From Bacillus safensis FO-36b (GTDB lineage Bacteria; Bacillota; Bacilli; Bacillales; Bacillaceae), in NCBI RefSeq assembly GCF_000691165.1, contig NZ_ASJD01000002.1:248001-312000 (forward strand): a stretch of DNA of 64,000 bases. The letters run 5' to 3'. A program made the translations under genes and the position numbers. Below are positions 45,026 through 53,493 of this stretch, piece by piece. Within the stretch, counting starts at the first letter, position 1. Every line of letters starts with the position of its first letter. The notes beneath the pieces are model-generated. The model saw nothing but the letters and a program-made list of their open reading frames with translations, was not told the DNA's origin and did not search any database.

Positions 45026-45045
45026 AAGATAAGAAGTACTTTTTT
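45007..45045. terminator. Terminator of tagD
   Basis: AAGTACTTCTTA/TAAGAAGTACTT, a perfect 12-bp stem with an 8-base loop; on the minus strand followed by TTTTT. In B. subtilis tagD, tagE and tagF form one operon, so a strong terminator here is notable. Confidence 0.88.
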
Positions 45046-45051
45046 GATCTA

Positions 45052-45441
45052 TTAAAGTCCAGCAATTTCTTCTTTAATTTGTGTTGTCGAGATACCTTCT
45101 GTTCTTTTCAAGTATACGACTTCGCAATGTTCTTTTAAAAAATCGAATTTGCCTTCCCAGTCATCTCCCATAACAAACACATCGATATCATGCTCTTGCA
45201 CATCATGGACTTTTTGATCCCAGCTGTTTTCTGGAATGACTTCGTCAACATAACGAATGGTTTCAAGAATCAGCTTTCTATGTTCGTAACTGTGATAAGC
45301 TTTTTTAGATTTTTGTAAGTTAAACTCGTCTGTAGAGATGGCCACCACTAAGTAATCTCCGAGCTGCTTTGCACGTTCTAGCAGCTTAATGTGCCCCCAG
45401 TGTAATAAATCAAATGTACCGTAAGTAATAACTTTCTTCAT
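45052..45441 (-). CDS. tagD: TagD, glycerol-3-phosphate cytidylyltransferase
   Basis: 129 residues from the ATG at 45441, equal to B. subtilis TagD; an ATG three codons upstream is closer to the ribosome site (AAAGGAG) but leaves only 3 bases of spacing, so the start is slightly uncertain. Motifs: YGTFDLLHWGHIKLLERAK (HxGH), VFVMGDDWEGKFD and RTEGISTTQI (RTEGISTT). It makes CDP-glycerol from CTP and sn-glycerol-3-phosphate for TagB and TagF. Confidence 0.97.
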   Translation of the reverse strand: MKKVITYGTFDLLHWGHIKLLERAKQLGDYLVVAISTDEFNLQKSKKAYHSYEHRKLILETIRYVDEVIPENSWDQKVHDVQEHDIDVFVMGDDWEGKFDFLKEHCEVVYLKRTEGISTTQIKEEIAGL

Positions 45442-45567
45442 TGCAAACATAAACTCCTTTCTTTCATCCTTATTCGTCTGCTTCAAGCAGTAATGTTATC
45501 CGTAATCTTATTATCATCGATCATTTTTCGCTCTTCGGAATTTCATTATATCACAACGCCTATGAAA

Positions 45568-45584
45568 GGTTAAGAAAATGTAAA
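45568..45584 (+). promoter_or_regulatory. WalR-like box at the tagD -35
   Basis: GGTTAA-N5-TGTAAA, one mismatch to the WalR consensus TGTWAH-N5-TGTWAH. It overlaps the tagD -35 region on the other strand. The inverse reading (TTTACA, TTAACC) also looks like a pair of PhoP repeats, so the two regulators cannot be told apart by eye. Confidence 0.45.
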
Positions 45585-45693
45585 GACAAACTATTTCCAA
45601 TTTATTGGGCGCAGGAGGAAAAGTCCGAAGAATCAATGTTTCACAAAGGATCGTCGAGATGAAATGATGAAAATGTCATGAAATTTAAAGGTT

Positions 45694-45710
45694 TGTAAAG
45701 TTATTGTTAA
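45694..45710 (+). promoter_or_regulatory. WalR box upstream of tagA
   Basis: TGTAAA-GTTAT-TGTTAA, a full match to TGTWAH-N5-TGTWAH, just upstream of the tagA -10. WalR (YycF) control of the tagAB/tagDEF divergon is known from B. subtilis. Confidence 0.7.
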
Positions 45711-45806
45711 TATTTCGTGGAGCATCTGTGATAAAATGATGAGTAGGCGAAGAATGAATTTACAATGAACGTTCATAGATAACAAGTTAAAAAGGAGGTC
45801 TAAACA

Positions 45807-46577
45807 ATGCAAACAGAAGTGGTCTCTAACCTTTCTTATGTAAACGGCGACTTAGATGAATTTATCAGCTATATGAACCAGCATCATATTTCTCAGAGAA
45901 GAGGCGCCATGATTGCGACTGTCAATCCAGAGATAGGCTATGCCGTCATGAAGGATCATGCGTACCATCAAGTCGTCTCATCTGCGGATTATGTACTGCC
46001 GGATGGCGTAGGCGTCGTATTGATGTCCCGCATGACCCAAAGTCCGCTTAAGTCAAGAATTGCCGGCTTTGATGTCTTCATGTCTATGCTTGACCTAGCA
46101 AACAAGCAGTCTAAAAGAATCTTTTTATATGGTGCAAAAAAAGAAGTGCTTGAGGCTGTGAAACAGCGAATTGATACGGAATATCCAAATGTGGTCCTCG
46201 CTGGAAGCTGTGACGGCTATCAAGCCGATAAACGTTTCGTAGCGAAGCAAATCGCGCGCTCGAAACCTGATATGGTGTTCGTTGCATTAGGTTATCCAAA
46301 TCAAGAGAACTTTATTTACAAATACCGCCATTTATTCCCGCAGGCTGTTTGCATCGGTTTAGGCGGAAGCTTTGATGTATTTAGCGGAACGGTGAAGCGT
46401 GCACCACGCTGGATGATTAAAACAAATACAGAATGGCTGTACAGATTGATTGTGAATCCATGGAGATGGAAACGAATGCTCAATATTCCTAAGTACGCTT
46501 TTGCCGTATTGAAAGAAAGCAAAGGAAAAAAACGTTACTATCCTGAGCAGGTAAAGGATCAGACGAAGCAGCTGTGA
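45807..46577 (+). CDS. tagA: TagA, ManNAc transferase (GT26)
   Basis: 256 residues. WecG/TagA/CpsF family: ATVNPEIGYAVMKD, SADYVLPDGVGVVLMSRM (with the catalytic Asp), RIAGFDVF, FVALGYPNQENFI and GLGGSFDVFSGTVKRAPRWM. It adds ManNAc from UDP-ManNAc to undecaprenyl-PP-GlcNAc, the committed step of wall teichoic acid. AAAGGAGG lies 8 bases upstream of the ATG. Followed by tagB. Confidence 0.97.
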   Translation: MQTEVVSNLSYVNGDLDEFISYMNQHHISQRRGAMIATVNPEIGYAVMKDHAYHQVVSSADYVLPDGVGVVLMSRMTQSPLKSRIAGFDVFMSMLDLANKQSKRIFLYGAKKEVLEAVKQRIDTEYPNVVLAGSCDGYQADKRFVAKQIARSKPDMVFVALGYPNQENFIYKYRHLFPQAVCIGLGGSFDVFSGTVKRAPRWMIKTNTEWLYRLIVNPWRWKRMLNIPKYAFAVLKESKGKKRYYPEQVKDQTKQL

Positions 46578-46588
46578 GAGACTGATAA

Positions 46589-47779
46589 ATGATGAATATA
46601 CGCTCAATGATGATTTCATGTTACGCAGCTTTTATTTCTTTCATTGGATGGCTGATGAGCGGCGTGAAACCTCGTGAAAACCAGGTGACGCTGCTTGTTT
46701 CATTCCAAGAGAATGCGGCTGCTCTCATTCATACTTATCAACAACAGGCGAACATGACAATGAAGCTCACTATCCTCTATACGAAGCATGCTTCTGCGAT
46801 AGAAAAGGACGGGCCTCATCTGTCATTTCGCTATTTTCATGAAAAAAATCCTCTCCATCTCATTCAATGTATATATACGATGTTTAAAAGCAAGGTTGTC
46901 GTGACGGATAATTACTTTCTCATGACGAGTGTGCTAAGAAAACGGCCTTCTACAACTTGTATTCAAGTTTGGCATGCCAATGGGGCTTTGAAAAAGTTCG
47001 GGCTTGAAGATGCTTCAAATTCTGACCGGAGTCCACGTGATATCAAACGCTTCAAACGCGTTTATGCGTCTTTCGATTACATCGTGACAGGCTCAGATCA
47101 CATGCGTGAGATTTTCAAGACCTCGTTTGGGGTCAAAGATGAACGCTTTTTACCAACTGGTGTACCACTGACGGATGTGTACTATGAACAGCACCAGCCT
47201 TCCTTGAAGCTGAATGATGTTCCAAAAGGGAAAAAGATCCTGCTCTATGCACCGACCTATCGAGACTTTGCAATGGACGGTCTTGTGCTGCCTTTTTCAA
47301 AAGAGCAGCTGCAAACTGAGCTGAATGGCGATTACATTCTGCTCATCAAGCTTCATCCTGCGGTCAAACATTTAGCGAAAGCAGAAACAGACGGTGAATG
47401 GATATTTGATGTGTCCGATCAGCCGCTCTATCCATTGCTTTGTGCTTGTGATGTCCTGGTGACAGATTATTCGTCCATTGTGTTTGAGTATGCACTGCTC
47501 GAAAAGCCTGTCTTGTTCTTCACTTATGACTTAGACACTTATCGGGAGAAACGCGGCTTAGTCGACCGGTATGAAGACATCATTCCTGGTAAGGCTTGCG
47601 TCACTCAAGACATGCTCTTGCAGGAGCTTTTGCACCTAAACGCATTAAACAATAAAGAACGAATCAAAACCTTTGCTGAGGAATGGAACCAATATTCAAA
47701 GGGACAATCAAGTCAGCAGCTCCTCTCATTCATTGAACAGCAGCTGCTCCTACACAAAAAACGTCCGGCTTCTCATTAG
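46589..47779 (+). CDS. tagB: TagB, CDP-glycerol primase (first glycerophosphotransferase)
   Basis: 396 residues (B. subtilis TagB about 381). N-terminal amphipathic/hydrophobic segment (MMISCYAAFISFIGWLMSGV) for membrane contact; then IQVWHANGALKKFGLED, YIVTGSDHM, LPTGVPLTD, LLYAPTYRDF and LVTDYSSIVFEYALLEKP, the glycerophosphotransferase motif set. It adds the first glycerol phosphate to the ManNAc-GlcNAc-lipid. 11 bases after tagA. The tagC gene that follows in B. subtilis is missing; lytD comes next in opposite orientation. Confidence 0.95.
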   Translation: MMNIRSMMISCYAAFISFIGWLMSGVKPRENQVTLLVSFQENAAALIHTYQQQANMTMKLTILYTKHASAIEKDGPHLSFRYFHEKNPLHLIQCIYTMFKSKVVVTDNYFLMTSVLRKRPSTTCIQVWHANGALKKFGLEDASNSDRSPRDIKRFKRVYASFDYIVTGSDHMREIFKTSFGVKDERFLPTGVPLTDVYYEQHQPSLKLNDVPKGKKILLYAPTYRDFAMDGLVLPFSKEQLQTELNGDYILLIKLHPAVKHLAKAETDGEWIFDVSDQPLYPLLCACDVLVTDYSSIVFEYALLEKPVLFFTYDLDTYREKRGLVDRYEDIIPGKACVTQDMLLQELLHLNALNNKERIKTFAEEWNQYSKGQSSQQLLSFIEQQLLLHKKRPASH

Positions 47780-47800
47780 GAAGCACGGACGTTTTTTTTA
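47755..47800. terminator. Bidirectional terminator between tagB and lytD
   Basis: ACGTCCG/CGGACGT extended by GCTT/AAGC across one bulged A, with A6 left and T8 right. The tagB stop codon lies in the loop. Confidence 0.88.
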
Positions 47801-50428
47801 TTTGTTATACACCGGGATATCGTAATACAGCGTATAGTCATCAAGCAGGTTATACAAACTATACATGCGAGTGACTTGCTTAGAAGCCCAGCCAATATCT
47901 GTTGCATATTGATGAGTCGCTGCAGCCGACCAGCGCATTTTATAAATTGTATCTTGCTTGTATGTGGCATTATTGATATAGCTGTTGCCAATGAATTTTG
48001 CTCCGCCAATAATGGCAGCCTCTGGCGTGAACCATTGCTGTTCATACGCATACTTTGCACCAAGATAATTCGGATTGCTGTCATATGCGCCAATGCCATA
48101 CATGTTATAAACTTTCTTTCCATTATACATTGTGCCATTCGCTAAAATGGAACTTCCGTTACCCGTTTCAAGCAACGCATGAGAAATAAGATAAATTTCG
48201 TTGATATGATACGTTTTTGCTGCTGTAATAAAGGCCTGTCCTTTACCCGCAAGAATCCCTTTTCCTGCTAAAATCTTTGAATTGACCTCTGCTGGATTGA
48301 GATTCGCAGCTTCAGAGAGTTTCAGAAATTGAAAATAAGATTGCGTGCCTTCTGCAATATTAGCTGGATCTACATATTTTTGCACCTCTGCTGCACTTGC
48401 ATTTCTCCAGCCGAGGTTGATCCTGATCCAGTTCCCTTCTTTCCCAAGCTGTTTCACTTTTGCTCCTTTATTGAGCTGTGCCACAATGTTGCTTGCAGAG
48501 CTCGAATCAGGTGTAGAACGGACATTTAAGCCATCCGTATTCACTGTCGATGTTGCTTGGTCTACATATGCTGCATAGACATAGGCCGCACCATCTGTTT
48601 GTGGTGACACCTTCATTTGTTTGTTGACCATCTCATTGACAGTAAGGTTGTAGTTCGTTTGCATAACCATTGGGCCATTTTTAATTTTTACGGCTGTGGC
48701 GGTCCAGCCATATTGGCTTTTCACAAAAGCAATGGCTTCATTTACAGTTGGTAATCCTGTAAATTGCTGCGTAATGTTGATTTTGTAAGTTGGTTTCGTT
48801 GTGGTTGTATACGCAGCGGTTTCATTCCGTTTTTTGAAAAATGCCAAGCCTTGGTCACGCAGTGCAGCGGTTGAGATGGCACCTGTTTTGATCTGATATT
48901 GAGCATAATCGGCTGCGCCTGTTTTTTGAGCAGCGGCCTTCATTTTTTGTTTCGTCAAATAGCTGAGTGCTTGATTCAGTTTTGTCTGATTCACTGTCGG
49001 CTCTGTCGTGATACGGTATTGCTTGACCGCTTCTGTCAGCGTTTTTGTACTGCTGGCAACGCCATTTTTCTTGATGATCTCTTGAGCCTGTTTCACTTTA
49101 CTTTGTTCAAATACAGGCGTTGTTTTGAGACTATACGTTTTGCTGACAGCCTGTCCCTTACTTGTGGTTATGCTGCTTGTCAGCTTCTGCGTTTTTAAGT
49201 AGGCGGCCCCTTTATTCACTTTCGCTTGGTCCACTGCTTGATTGACGACGAGTCGATACGTGCTGTCTGATACCTTGCCAGTTTTTTTCGTTGTCGCAGA
49301 TACTTTTTTCTTTTGGAAGAAAGCCGCTGCTTTTTTGACTTGGTCATCTCCTAAAAGGTTTCCCGTCACGACTTGATATGGCTTTGTAGAAGAAATCTTT
49401 TTGGACGTGTAGCGCCATTTCTTTTTCTTGAAAAAGGCCACTGTTTTTGTGTAAGCTGTATCGTTCAGTTGATTGAGCTTCACGATATAATTTTTTGTTT
49501 TTCCCACGCGCTGCACAGTACCTGCAGCACCGGTTTGTTTCTTAATCTGAGCTGCAGCTGAAGCTGCTTGTTTGTTGTCTTTAAAATAGCCTGATTCCAA
49601 GCTGTAGACATTTTTTAAAGCACCTGTCTTTTGAATCTTCCCGCTGATCTTTGCTTCCTTTTGCAGTTGAGTAAGAAGCGTCTGTGCTTTCGACTGGTTC
49701 GCTTGTGCAGCGGATGTGACGATGTAATACGGCTTACCTGCTGTCACCGTTTGAAGCACTGCTGTTAAGCCGGATGCCTTTTGAAAGCCTTGCAGAATGG
49801 TATTCGCCTTACTTTGTCCAACAATACCGCTTGAAATCAGCTGATACACAGTGCCAGCTTTCGTTTCGGTTTGGTATGTACTGGTGACGCCTGCCTGCTT
49901 TTGCAGCTCGGTTTGAATATTTTTCACTTTCGTTTCAGAATCAATGGCTCCTGATATGACCTGATAAGAAGGTTTGCTTTGATTGATGACTTCATAGGAG
50001 CTATTGAGCCCTGATGTTTTCGTTAGTTCGAGTGAAAGCTTTTTCGCCTGACTTTCATCATTAACTGGATCAGATACGACCTTTTGTAAAGGAAGGCGGT
50101 CACCTACTGGAGACACCGTACCGCTCATGCCCACTTCTTTTTTTAATGCAGCTGCACTTGCATTCGCTGCTGCTTGCGAATCATATCCTGAAGCAGTGAG
50201 CTGATAGGTCGACTTATTTCCTGAGGTTTGATAAGTGGCTGTCCACTTTTTGTCTTTCTTCAGTGTTTCCACTGCTTTTTTCACTTCTGCTTCTGTTGTA
50301 AATACTTTTGAGGTGTTCATCGTATAAATGGATTGATCGACATAGGAGGCTGCTTGCGCTTCTTTACCCGTGTGTAATGTCATACCAAAGGCAGCTGCGA
50401 GTAACATAATCTTGATGGTTTTTTTCAC
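47798..50428 (-). CDS. lytD: LytD (CwlG), endo-beta-N-acetylglucosaminidase
   Basis: 876 residues (B. subtilis LytD about 880). Signal peptide ending KEAQA/AS; then roughly a dozen SPOR-like repeats with the pattern 'Y.L.SG.....A......L.K' (residues ~35-580), an SH3-type segment (DGLNVRSTPDSSSASNIVAQLNKGA, ~640) and a C-terminal glucosaminidase domain with the catalytic glutamate region NEIYLISHALLETGNGSSILANG and GKKVYNMYGIGAYDSNP. It cleaves glycan strands during wall turnover. SigD promoter upstream; divided from manA by a terminator. Confidence 0.95.
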   Translation of the reverse strand: MKKTIKIMLLAAAFGMTLHTGKEAQAASYVDQSIYTMNTSKVFTTEAEVKKAVETLKKDKKWTATYQTSGNKSTYQLTASGYDSQAAANASAAALKKEVGMSGTVSPVGDRLPLQKVVSDPVNDESQAKKLSLELTKTSGLNSSYEVINQSKPSYQVISGAIDSETKVKNIQTELQKQAGVTSTYQTETKAGTVYQLISSGIVGQSKANTILQGFQKASGLTAVLQTVTAGKPYYIVTSAAQANQSKAQTLLTQLQKEAKISGKIQKTGALKNVYSLESGYFKDNKQAASAAAQIKKQTGAAGTVQRVGKTKNYIVKLNQLNDTAYTKTVAFFKKKKWRYTSKKISSTKPYQVVTGNLLGDDQVKKAAAFFQKKKVSATTKKTGKVSDSTYRLVVNQAVDQAKVNKGAAYLKTQKLTSSITTSKGQAVSKTYSLKTTPVFEQSKVKQAQEIIKKNGVASSTKTLTEAVKQYRITTEPTVNQTKLNQALSYLTKQKMKAAAQKTGAADYAQYQIKTGAISTAALRDQGLAFFKKRNETAAYTTTTKPTYKINITQQFTGLPTVNEAIAFVKSQYGWTATAVKIKNGPMVMQTNYNLTVNEMVNKQMKVSPQTDGAAYVYAAYVDQATSTVNTDGLNVRSTPDSSSASNIVAQLNKGAKVKQLGKEGNWIRINLGWRNASAAEVQKYVDPANIAEGTQSYFQFLKLSEAANLNPAEVNSKILAGKGILAGKGQAFITAAKTYHINEIYLISHALLETGNGSSILANGTMYNGKKVYNMYGIGAYDSNPNYLGAKYAYEQQWFTPEAAIIGGAKFIGNSYINNATYKQDTIYKMRWSAAATHQYATDIGWASKQVTRMYSLYNLLDDYTLYYDIPVYNK

Positions 50429-50474
50429 GTTCCCTGTCCCTCTCTTAACTTTGCATAATAGTCTACTAATCTCT

Positions 50475-50500
50475 TTATCGACAAAAACAAGTACTCTTTC
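50475..50500 (-). promoter_or_regulatory. SigD-type promoter for lytD
   Basis: Minus strand GAAA (50500-50497), 14-base spacer, GTCGATAA (50482-50475); the -10 is the same as at flgM. About 45 bases before the lytD start. B. subtilis lytD is SigD-dependent. Confidence 0.6.
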
Positions 50501-50517
50501 AAGTCATTTATGCAATA

Positions 50518-50550
50518 GAAAAATAGAGGACCCCCTCGAAGTCCTCTTTT
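50518..50550 (-). terminator. Terminator of manA
   Basis: Minus strand AGAGGAC/GTCCTCT, 7-bp stem, 9-base loop, then ATTTTT. Confidence 0.8.
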
Positions 50551-50552
50551 CC

Positions 50553-51503
50553 TTATATATGCGACACAATCAGTTCACAAGATCCTTCAATTGAGAAGCT
50601 TCCTGTTTCAGCCGGCAGAATAAAATGAGCGCCTTTTGGCAGTGGATATGTGTGTCCGTCATGCTCTAAAGACCCTTCTCCATGAATCACACTGCATAGC
50701 AAAAACGGATAATCCTGCGAAAGCTCTGCTTTTTGATCAATTTCCCATTTATACACAGAGAAATATTCTGCTTCGACAAATGTACGAATGGTCACTCCCC
50801 GGCGTGTTTCAACTGATTCATCTGCATACCCATCTACATGAGGAACCGTTGTGACATCAATCGCTTGCGCAAAATGAAGTTCACGTTCATTGCCATCCTG
50901 GTCTTTTCGTTCATAATCATATACGCGATAAGTTGTATCTGAGCTTTGCTGCGTTTCAAGGACAAGCGTTCCTTCGCAAAGCGCATGGATGGTACCGCTT
51001 GGCACATAATAAAAATCACCAGGCTTAATCTTCACCCGCCGCAAAAGACCTTCCCAATCTCCACTATTCATCATGGTGACAAGCTCAGTTCTTGTTCTTG
51101 CATTGTGCCCATAGATCATTTCTGCTCCTTCTTTGCAGTCAATGATATACCAGCACTCTGTTTTTCCAAGCTCGCCATTTTCATGTCTTTCCGCATAATC
51201 ATCATCTGGATGTACTTGCACGGACAAGTCTTGGTTTGCATCTAAAATTTTGGTTAACAGCGGGAAGCGGTCGCCTTCTATCCCCCCGAACAATTCTCTA
51301 TGATTGTCCCAAAGTTCGATCAGCGTTTTCCCTTTATATGGACCGTCTTGCACGACACTTGGCCCGTTTGGATGAGCAGAAATTGCCCAGCATTCTCCCG
51401 TTTGATCAGAAGGAATATCATAGCCAAATTGATCCCTTAAGGCTGTACCTCCCCATATTCTCTCCTTCAATTCAGGCAGTAAAAAAATTGGTGACTGCTT
51501 CAT
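50553..51503 (-). CDS. manA: Mannose-6-phosphate isomerase, class I (YvyI/Pmi)
   Basis: 316 residues. Cupin-fold zinc isomerase: PELKERIWGGTALRDQFGYDIP, GECWAISAHPNGPS, SVQVHPDDDYAERHENGELGKTECWYII in parts (zinc His and Glu residues), YVPSGTIHALCEGTLVLETQQSSDTTYRVYDY. It interconverts mannose-6-P and fructose-6-P. In B. subtilis the same pmi gene also adjoins lytD. A cre-like site lies 123 bases upstream. Confidence 0.94.
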   Translation of the reverse strand: MKQSPIFLLPELKERIWGGTALRDQFGYDIPSDQTGECWAISAHPNGPSVVQDGPYKGKTLIELWDNHRELFGGIEGDRFPLLTKILDANQDLSVQVHPDDDYAERHENGELGKTECWYIIDCKEGAEMIYGHNARTRTELVTMMNSGDWEGLLRRVKIKPGDFYYVPSGTIHALCEGTLVLETQQSSDTTYRVYDYERKDQDGNERELHFAQAIDVTTVPHVDGYADESVETRRGVTIRTFVEAEYFSVYKWEIDQKAELSQDYPFLLCSVIHGEGSLEHDGHTYPLPKGAHFILPAETGSFSIEGSCELIVSHI

Positions 51504-51625
51504 TCAGGATGACTCCTCCCTTTGCTACCCTTTGATAATCCTTACCTAGCTTGATGAAAACTAGTAAGTCTCAACTTTTATTATGACGCTATCTAAAGAG
51601 AAGTCAATCCTTTCAGTACACCGAA

Positions 51626-51639
51626 TGAAAACGATAACA
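51626..51639 (+). promoter_or_regulatory. cre-like site between the permease gene and manA
   Basis: TGAAAACGATAACA matches TGWAARCGYTWNCW at 13 of 14 positions. It lies in the gap between the last permease gene and manA and could act on manA by CcpA. Confidence 0.5.
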
Positions 51640-51650
51640 CAAAAAATATT

Positions 51651-52472
51651 TCACCCTTTGACAGAGCCTGCGAGAAGCCCTTTGACAAAGTATTTTCCAA
51701 GAAGTATATAGACGAGCAGGGTCGGCAGCGCAGCCAATATCGCCCCTGCCATTTGGACGTTCCATTGCACAATTTGACTGCCTGATAGATTTTGCAAGGC
51801 AACCATCACCGGCTGATGCTCCGCAGTGGTCATCGTGACTGCAAATAAGAATTCATTCCACACATTTGTGAACTGCCAAATGGCCACCACAACAAATCCT
51901 GTGATCGAAAGCGGCAGAATCATATGTCTGAAAATCCCGATAAACCCTGCGCCATCCATTTTCGCCGATTCAATCATTTCATCTGGGATGCTCACATAGA
52001 AATTTCGGAACATGAGTGTTGTGATCGGAAGCCCGTATACGACATGGACAAGCACAAGCCCTGGAATTGAATTATACAATCCGACTTCACGCAAAAATTG
52101 AATGAGCGGGATCAGAATACTTTGATATGGAATAAACATCCCAAACAGCATCAGCGTAAAGACGACTTCTGATCCTTTGAAACGCCATTTTGATAATACA
52201 TAGCCATTCATTGCACCTAATACAGCTGACAATAAGGTAGCAGGAATGACTAGATAAAGAGAATTCATTAAATTGGGCGCTAGCTTTTCAAACGCGATTT
52301 GATAGCTTGAAAAATCAATAGTAGATGGCAGCGACCACATTCGCTCAAGGGTGACTTCACCTAATGGCTTCAAGCTTGTGACGAGCATGACATAAACAGG
52401 CATCAGAAAAAAGAGACTGCACAAAATCAATAAAGCATAAAGAACTGGACGGACAAACCATCTGGCTGTCAT
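51651..52472 (-). CDS. Carbohydrate ABC transporter permease (MalG type)
   Basis: 273 residues, six membrane helices. The EAA loop reads DEMIESAKMDGAGFIGIFRHMILPLS, the contact site for the ATPase. N-terminal helix with MPVYVMLVTSLKP, typical of CUT1 permeases. Pairs with the permease encoded just upstream, overlapped by 4 bases. No ATPase gene is present, so a shared ATPase such as MsmX is likely. Confidence 0.93.
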   Translation of the reverse strand: MTARWFVRPVLYALLILCSLFFLMPVYVMLVTSLKPLGEVTLERMWSLPSTIDFSSYQIAFEKLAPNLMNSLYLVIPATLLSAVLGAMNGYVLSKWRFKGSEVVFTLMLFGMFIPYQSILIPLIQFLREVGLYNSIPGLVLVHVVYGLPITTLMFRNFYVSIPDEMIESAKMDGAGFIGIFRHMILPLSITGFVVVAIWQFTNVWNEFLFAVTMTTAEHQPVMVALQNLSGSQIVQWNVQMAGAILAALPTLLVYILLGKYFVKGLLAGSVKG

Positions 52473-53440
52473 GATGAAGCCCCCTTCCGGCTCGACAGGA
52501 GATATGGCACGATAAAGACCGCAACAGAGATCAGCATGACAACCGCAATGGCGGCACCGCCTGCATAATGGTTTCCTCTAAAGGTCATTTCAAACATATA
52601 CACGCCCGGAACATCCGTGACAAAGTTCGCACCCGGCCCTGTCATCGAGTAAATCAAATCGAAGATCTTTAAAGAAATGTGAGCCATGATGATGACAACA
52701 CTTGCAGTAATCGGTTTTAAAAGAGGGAAAATGATTTTCCAGTAAATCTGCCACTCCGTTGCACCATCCATTCTAGCAGCCTCTCTTACTTCCTCTGGAA
52801 TTCCTCGCAGACCCGCCAAATACATCGCCAGAGAGAAGCCTGTCATTTGCCAAACAGCTGCAATCACAACAGCAATCATGGCCGCAGGTACACCAAACTC
52901 AATTTTCCCCCAGACAAATCCGGCCAATATATTCGTATCCGTATACCACTTAGGCTGGATACCAAGCGTTTTCAAAAATAAATTTACCCCAGTTGACGGG
53001 TTTAAAATCCATTGCCATACGACTCCTGTGACAACGAAGGAAAGGGCCATCGGAAAGAAGAATAAATTCCGAAAAAGAGATTCCCCCTTGATCTTCTGAT
53101 CTAGTAAAATCGCAAGTGCAAGACCAGAGATAATGACAGCCCCAATAAAAAATAAAGTGAAAAAGACCGTGTTTCGAAGATCTGATTGAAAGCGGAAATC
53201 TTGAAACAGCATGACATAATTGCGAAGACCTGCGAAAGAGAAATCAGGAACAAGCGTGGTCCAGTTTGATAATGACACATATCCTGTCCAGCCGATAAAA
53301 CCGTAAACAAAGATGAATAATAATACCGCTGACGGGGCTAAAAAGAGCAGCGCCAGCAGCTGGTCTCCATTCCATTTTTTCCGCATACGTTTAACTTTGG
53401 GCACAGGTGTTTTTGTCATCGGCGATGTGTCTATGCGCAT
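52469..53440 (-). CDS. Carbohydrate ABC transporter permease (MalF type)
   Basis: 323 residues, six membrane helices. Conserved features: FLAPSAVLLFIFVYGFIGWTGYVSLSNWT at the first helix, FFFPMALSFVVTGVVWQWILNPSTGVNL, and the EAA loop PEEVREAARMDGATEWQIYWKIIFPLLKP. CUT1 family. AAGGAG lies 9 bases before the ATG. Between it and the binding-protein gene is a hairpin that may reduce downstream expression. Confidence 0.93.
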   Translation of the reverse strand: MRIDTSPMTKTPVPKVKRMRKKWNGDQLLALLFLAPSAVLLFIFVYGFIGWTGYVSLSNWTTLVPDFSFAGLRNYVMLFQDFRFQSDLRNTVFFTLFFIGAVIISGLALAILLDQKIKGESLFRNLFFFPMALSFVVTGVVWQWILNPSTGVNLFLKTLGIQPKWYTDTNILAGFVWGKIEFGVPAAMIAVVIAAVWQMTGFSLAMYLAGLRGIPEEVREAARMDGATEWQIYWKIIFPLLKPITASVVIIMAHISLKIFDLIYSMTGPGANFVTDVPGVYMFEMTFRGNHYAGGAAIAVVMLISVAVFIVPYLLSSRKGASS

Positions 53441-53458
53441 GAAGCTACACTCCTTTTT

Positions 53459-53486
53459 AAAAAAGAGGCGGTGCCTAGCCGCCTCC
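53459..53486 (-). terminator. Intra-operon terminator-like hairpin between binding protein and permeases
   Basis: Minus strand GAGGCGG/CCGCCTC, a 7-bp GC-rich stem with a 7-base loop and T6, directly followed by the ribosome site of the permease gene. Partial termination here would give more binding protein than permease. Confidence 0.7.
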
Positions 53487-53493
53487 TTCGTCT

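Larger units (their letters stand above)
45442..45806. promoter_or_regulatory. tagD/tagA divergent control region
   Basis: 365 bases without a gene. tagD: minus strand TTAACC (45573-45568), 17-base spacer, TATAAT (45550-45545). tagA: extended -10 TGTGATAAA near 45728-45736 with a weak -35. Each promoter has a WalR-type direct repeat near its -35 (see the separate entries). The stretch between about 45600 and 45690 shows nothing I can assign. Confidence 0.65.

Noticed and set aside
45608-45645. GGAGGAAAAGTCC resembles the conserved P4 region of RNase P RNA (GAGGAAAGTCC).
   Set aside because: The match has an extra A, no matching P4 3' strand or other conserved RNase P regions follow, and the place is a tag promoter region. 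Chance similarity.
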